Assembly (NCBI GenBank): GCA_023957775.1
Contig: JAMLGR010000019.1
Coordinates: 1-64,000 of the forward strand
From: Fimbriimonadaceae bacterium
GTDB lineage: Bacteria > Armatimonadota > Fimbriimonadia > Fimbriimonadales > Fimbriimonadaceae
DNA: 64,000 nucleotides
Direction of reading: 5' to 3'
Shown here: positions 62,523-64,000 of the stretch, one piece after another
Position numbering within the stretch: the stretch's first letter is position 1
Layout: every line of letters begins with the position of its first letter
Notes under the pieces: generated by a model
Seen by the model: the letters and a program-made list of their open reading frames with translations, nothing else
The model's database searches: none
What the model was told of the DNA's origin: nothing
Position numbers and translations under genes: made by a program

Positions 62523-64000
62523 CTACTTCACGTACTTGTCGAGCCACGCGATCCACCGCGCCCACATGTCGAGCAGCGTCTCGCGCGCGACCGGGCCGTG
62601 GTTCTCGTAGGGGTATTTGTAGAGTGCGGCGGGTTTGCCGAGCCCTTCGAGGGCCTGAAACATGCGGTCGGAGTTGATCGGATCGGTCCCGACGTTCTGG
62701 TCGTCCATCCCGTGGTACATCAGGAGCGCGCCGGTGAGTTGTTCGGCGTAGAGGAGCGGGGACATGGTGGTGTACGTTTCACGCGCATCCCAGAGGAACC
62801 GTTGCTCCGCTTGGAACGCCATCGGGGTGAGGGTGCGGTTGTAGTTGCCGTCGCCGGCGATGCCCGCCTTGAAGTAGGGGGTCTGGATCATCGCGTGGGC
62901 CGTGCTGAACGCGCCGTACGAGTGACCTCCGATGGCCAGCTTCGTGCGGTCGGAGATGCCTCGGCGCTCCAACTCGTCGATCGTCGCCGCGAGGTTCATC
63001 CGCAGGTTCAGGGCGTAGAGGTCGTTCATGCGGCCCTCGGGGCCGACGATCGGGCAGTCCGGTTCGATGACCGCGTATCCCAGGACCACGAGGTAGTCCT
63101 TGGTGCTGGCGCCCATGGCCGGGAAGGCGTTCTTGTTGTAGCGCCGTCCACCCTCGTCGTACTGCTTCTGGTCGGTGTACTCGCGCGGATAGAACCAGAA
63201 GAACGACTTGAGGCCCACGCCCCCGAGGTGCCATTTGGGCACGCGGGCGGTCACCCAAAATTCGAACCCGTCCGCGCGCTTCACCTTGAAACGGGTCTTG
63301 GGAGCCTGGGTCACCTCTGGAGCGAAGTCCCGATTGTCGGTGAGCTTCTTTAGGGAGCCGGACGCTTCGCGCAGGTACGAGTCGGGCACCATGCTGGGCG
63401 ATTGGCGTGTGAGCACGACGTGTTCCAGCGTGTCGTCCAGCACCGCGGCGATCGTCTCGTAGACGTCGGGCGAGGACTGCCACACCCGGGCCTTTTCGCC
63501 CTTGCCGACGGGCACCGCGTCGAGGAAGGGGCGCGGCGCGTCCTTCTCGGGGTCCTTGGCGTACTCGGTGCCGGAGAGGTAGACCCCTCCGCCCGGTGCC
63601 TGCCGCACGACGGAAACGCCCAGTGCGTTGTCCTTCATCAGGAGGTCGCCGGGGTCGTCGTAGAAGTCGTCGGCCTTGTCCGTAGAGAGGGGGATCTTGA
63701 CGCCGGGTTCAGAGAGCTTCACCGCAAACAGCGTCTCGGTGCCGCTCCGCGTTTCGGTGAGGAACAGCGTCTGCATATCCTCGGAGTAGCGCACCGAGCC
63801 GATGCGGGTCTCGTTCTCGTAGATCTGTTTGACGTCGTCCTTGCCGAAGGGCGGGAGCCACTGCATGACGCGATCCTTCCGGTCGGCGCCCTCCGGGGGC
63901 GCGGCGCCTGCGCCGCCTCGGCCCTGGCGCCCTTGCTCGTCGCCACCGCCGTCCTGGGATCGTGGGGCGGGCGCCTGTTCGAGGTACGAGAAGCCGTTGC
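62523..64000 (-). CDS. S9-family prolyl oligopeptidase-like hydrolase, 5' end outside window
   Basis: The open frame reaches the window edge, so only the C-terminal 491 residues are seen. GHSYGAFSTAHAM has the catalytic Ser, MDDQNVG the acidic residue and YENHGP the His, in family order. The upstream part is a propeller-type domain. The segment near the edge (EQGRQGRGGAGAAPPEG) is a flexible linker. Secreted or cytoplasmic location cannot be decided without the start. Confidence 0.9.
   Translation of the reverse strand, partial: NGFSYLEQAPAPRSQDGGGDEQGRQGRGGAGAAPPEGADRKDRVMQWLPPFGKDDVKQIYENETRIGSVRYSEDMQTLFLTETRSGTETLFAVKLSEPGVKIPLSTDKADDFYDDPGDLLMKDNALGVSVVRQAPGGGVYLSGTEYAKDPEKDAPRPFLDAVPVGKGEKARVWQSSPDVYETIAAVLDDTLEHVVLTRQSPSMVPDSYLREASGSLKKLTDNRDFAPEVTQAPKTRFKVKRADGFEFWVTARVPKWHLGGVGLKSFFWFYPREYTDQKQYDEGGRRYNKNAFPAMGASTKDYLVVLGYAVIEPDCPIVGPEGRMNDLYALNLRMNLAATIDELERRGISDRTKLAIGGHSYGAFSTAHAMIQTPYFKAGIAGDGNYNRTLTPMAFQAEQRFLWDARETYTTMSPLLYAEQLTGALLMYHGMDDQNVGTDPINSDRMFQALEGLGKPAALYKYPYENHGPVARETLLDMWARWIAWLDKYVK

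Overview
Overview. The window reads as a GC-rich bacterial chromosome segment. Two proteins carry PEP-CTERM sorting tails (ends at 42872 and 53485), several genes start with GTG or TTG, and Rhs cores and secreted beta-propeller proteins are common. This suits a free-living, envelope-rich lineage such as Armatimonadota (Fimbriimonadia-like). That placement is inference; no rRNA, tRNA or marker gene is present to fix it.

Layout. (1) 1-4.0 kb: decayed Rhs/YD-repeat cassettes. The same core is repeated about 1.55 kb apart with different C-terminal tips, plus small membrane proteins that could be immunity proteins. (2) 4.4-31.4 kb: a dense defence and conflict island. It holds an AbiE-type toxin-antitoxin pair with a frameshifted toxin end, an ankyrin/kelch protein, a TM0106-type nuclease-helicase, a PD-(D/E)XK-like protein, an XRE-ImmA/IrrE protease with a PIN-like partner, an intact vsr, a MoxR-VWA-MetK operon, a C5-methyltransferase with a putative restriction enzyme and a ruined vsr, an HSDR_N-EVE fusion, a NERD helicase, an eight-repeat DPRC protein, a macro-like protein and a TacA/TacT-like pair. 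(3) 31.7-45.7 kb: envelope and signalling genes, namely a giant beta-helix membrane protein, a secreted protease-like protein, a P-type Ca2+-ATPase-like pump, a BlaI repressor with an M56-TolB sensor and two paralogous 125-residue proteins. (4) 45.7-52.5 kb: secreted FG-GAP and unknown proteins, glutamate dehydrogenase, a Gfo/Idh oxidoreductase and CsaA. (5) 52.8-58.5 kb: a PEP-CTERM protein, a strong terminator and a compact suf operon without sufB. (6) 58.6-64 kb: DinB, an ATP-grasp/alpha-E/transglutaminase cluster and an S9 peptidase running off the edge.

Most unusual point. Two near-identical structured RNA leaders (15950-16144 and 16351-16511) carry the hallmarks of SAM-I/SAM-IV class riboswitches. 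They sit directly upstream of a ribbon-helix-helix gene and of an operon coding for a MoxR AAA+ ATPase, an unknown 174-residue protein, a metallopeptidase-VWA protein (DUF2201-like) and a divergent S-adenosylmethionine synthetase. The two copies differ by pair-preserving changes. A SAM-sensing switch governing a MoxR-VWA machine with its own SAM-making enzyme is, to my knowledge, not a described system. Second most unusual is the 439-residue protein made almost entirely of eight helix-turn-helix-like DPRC repeats.
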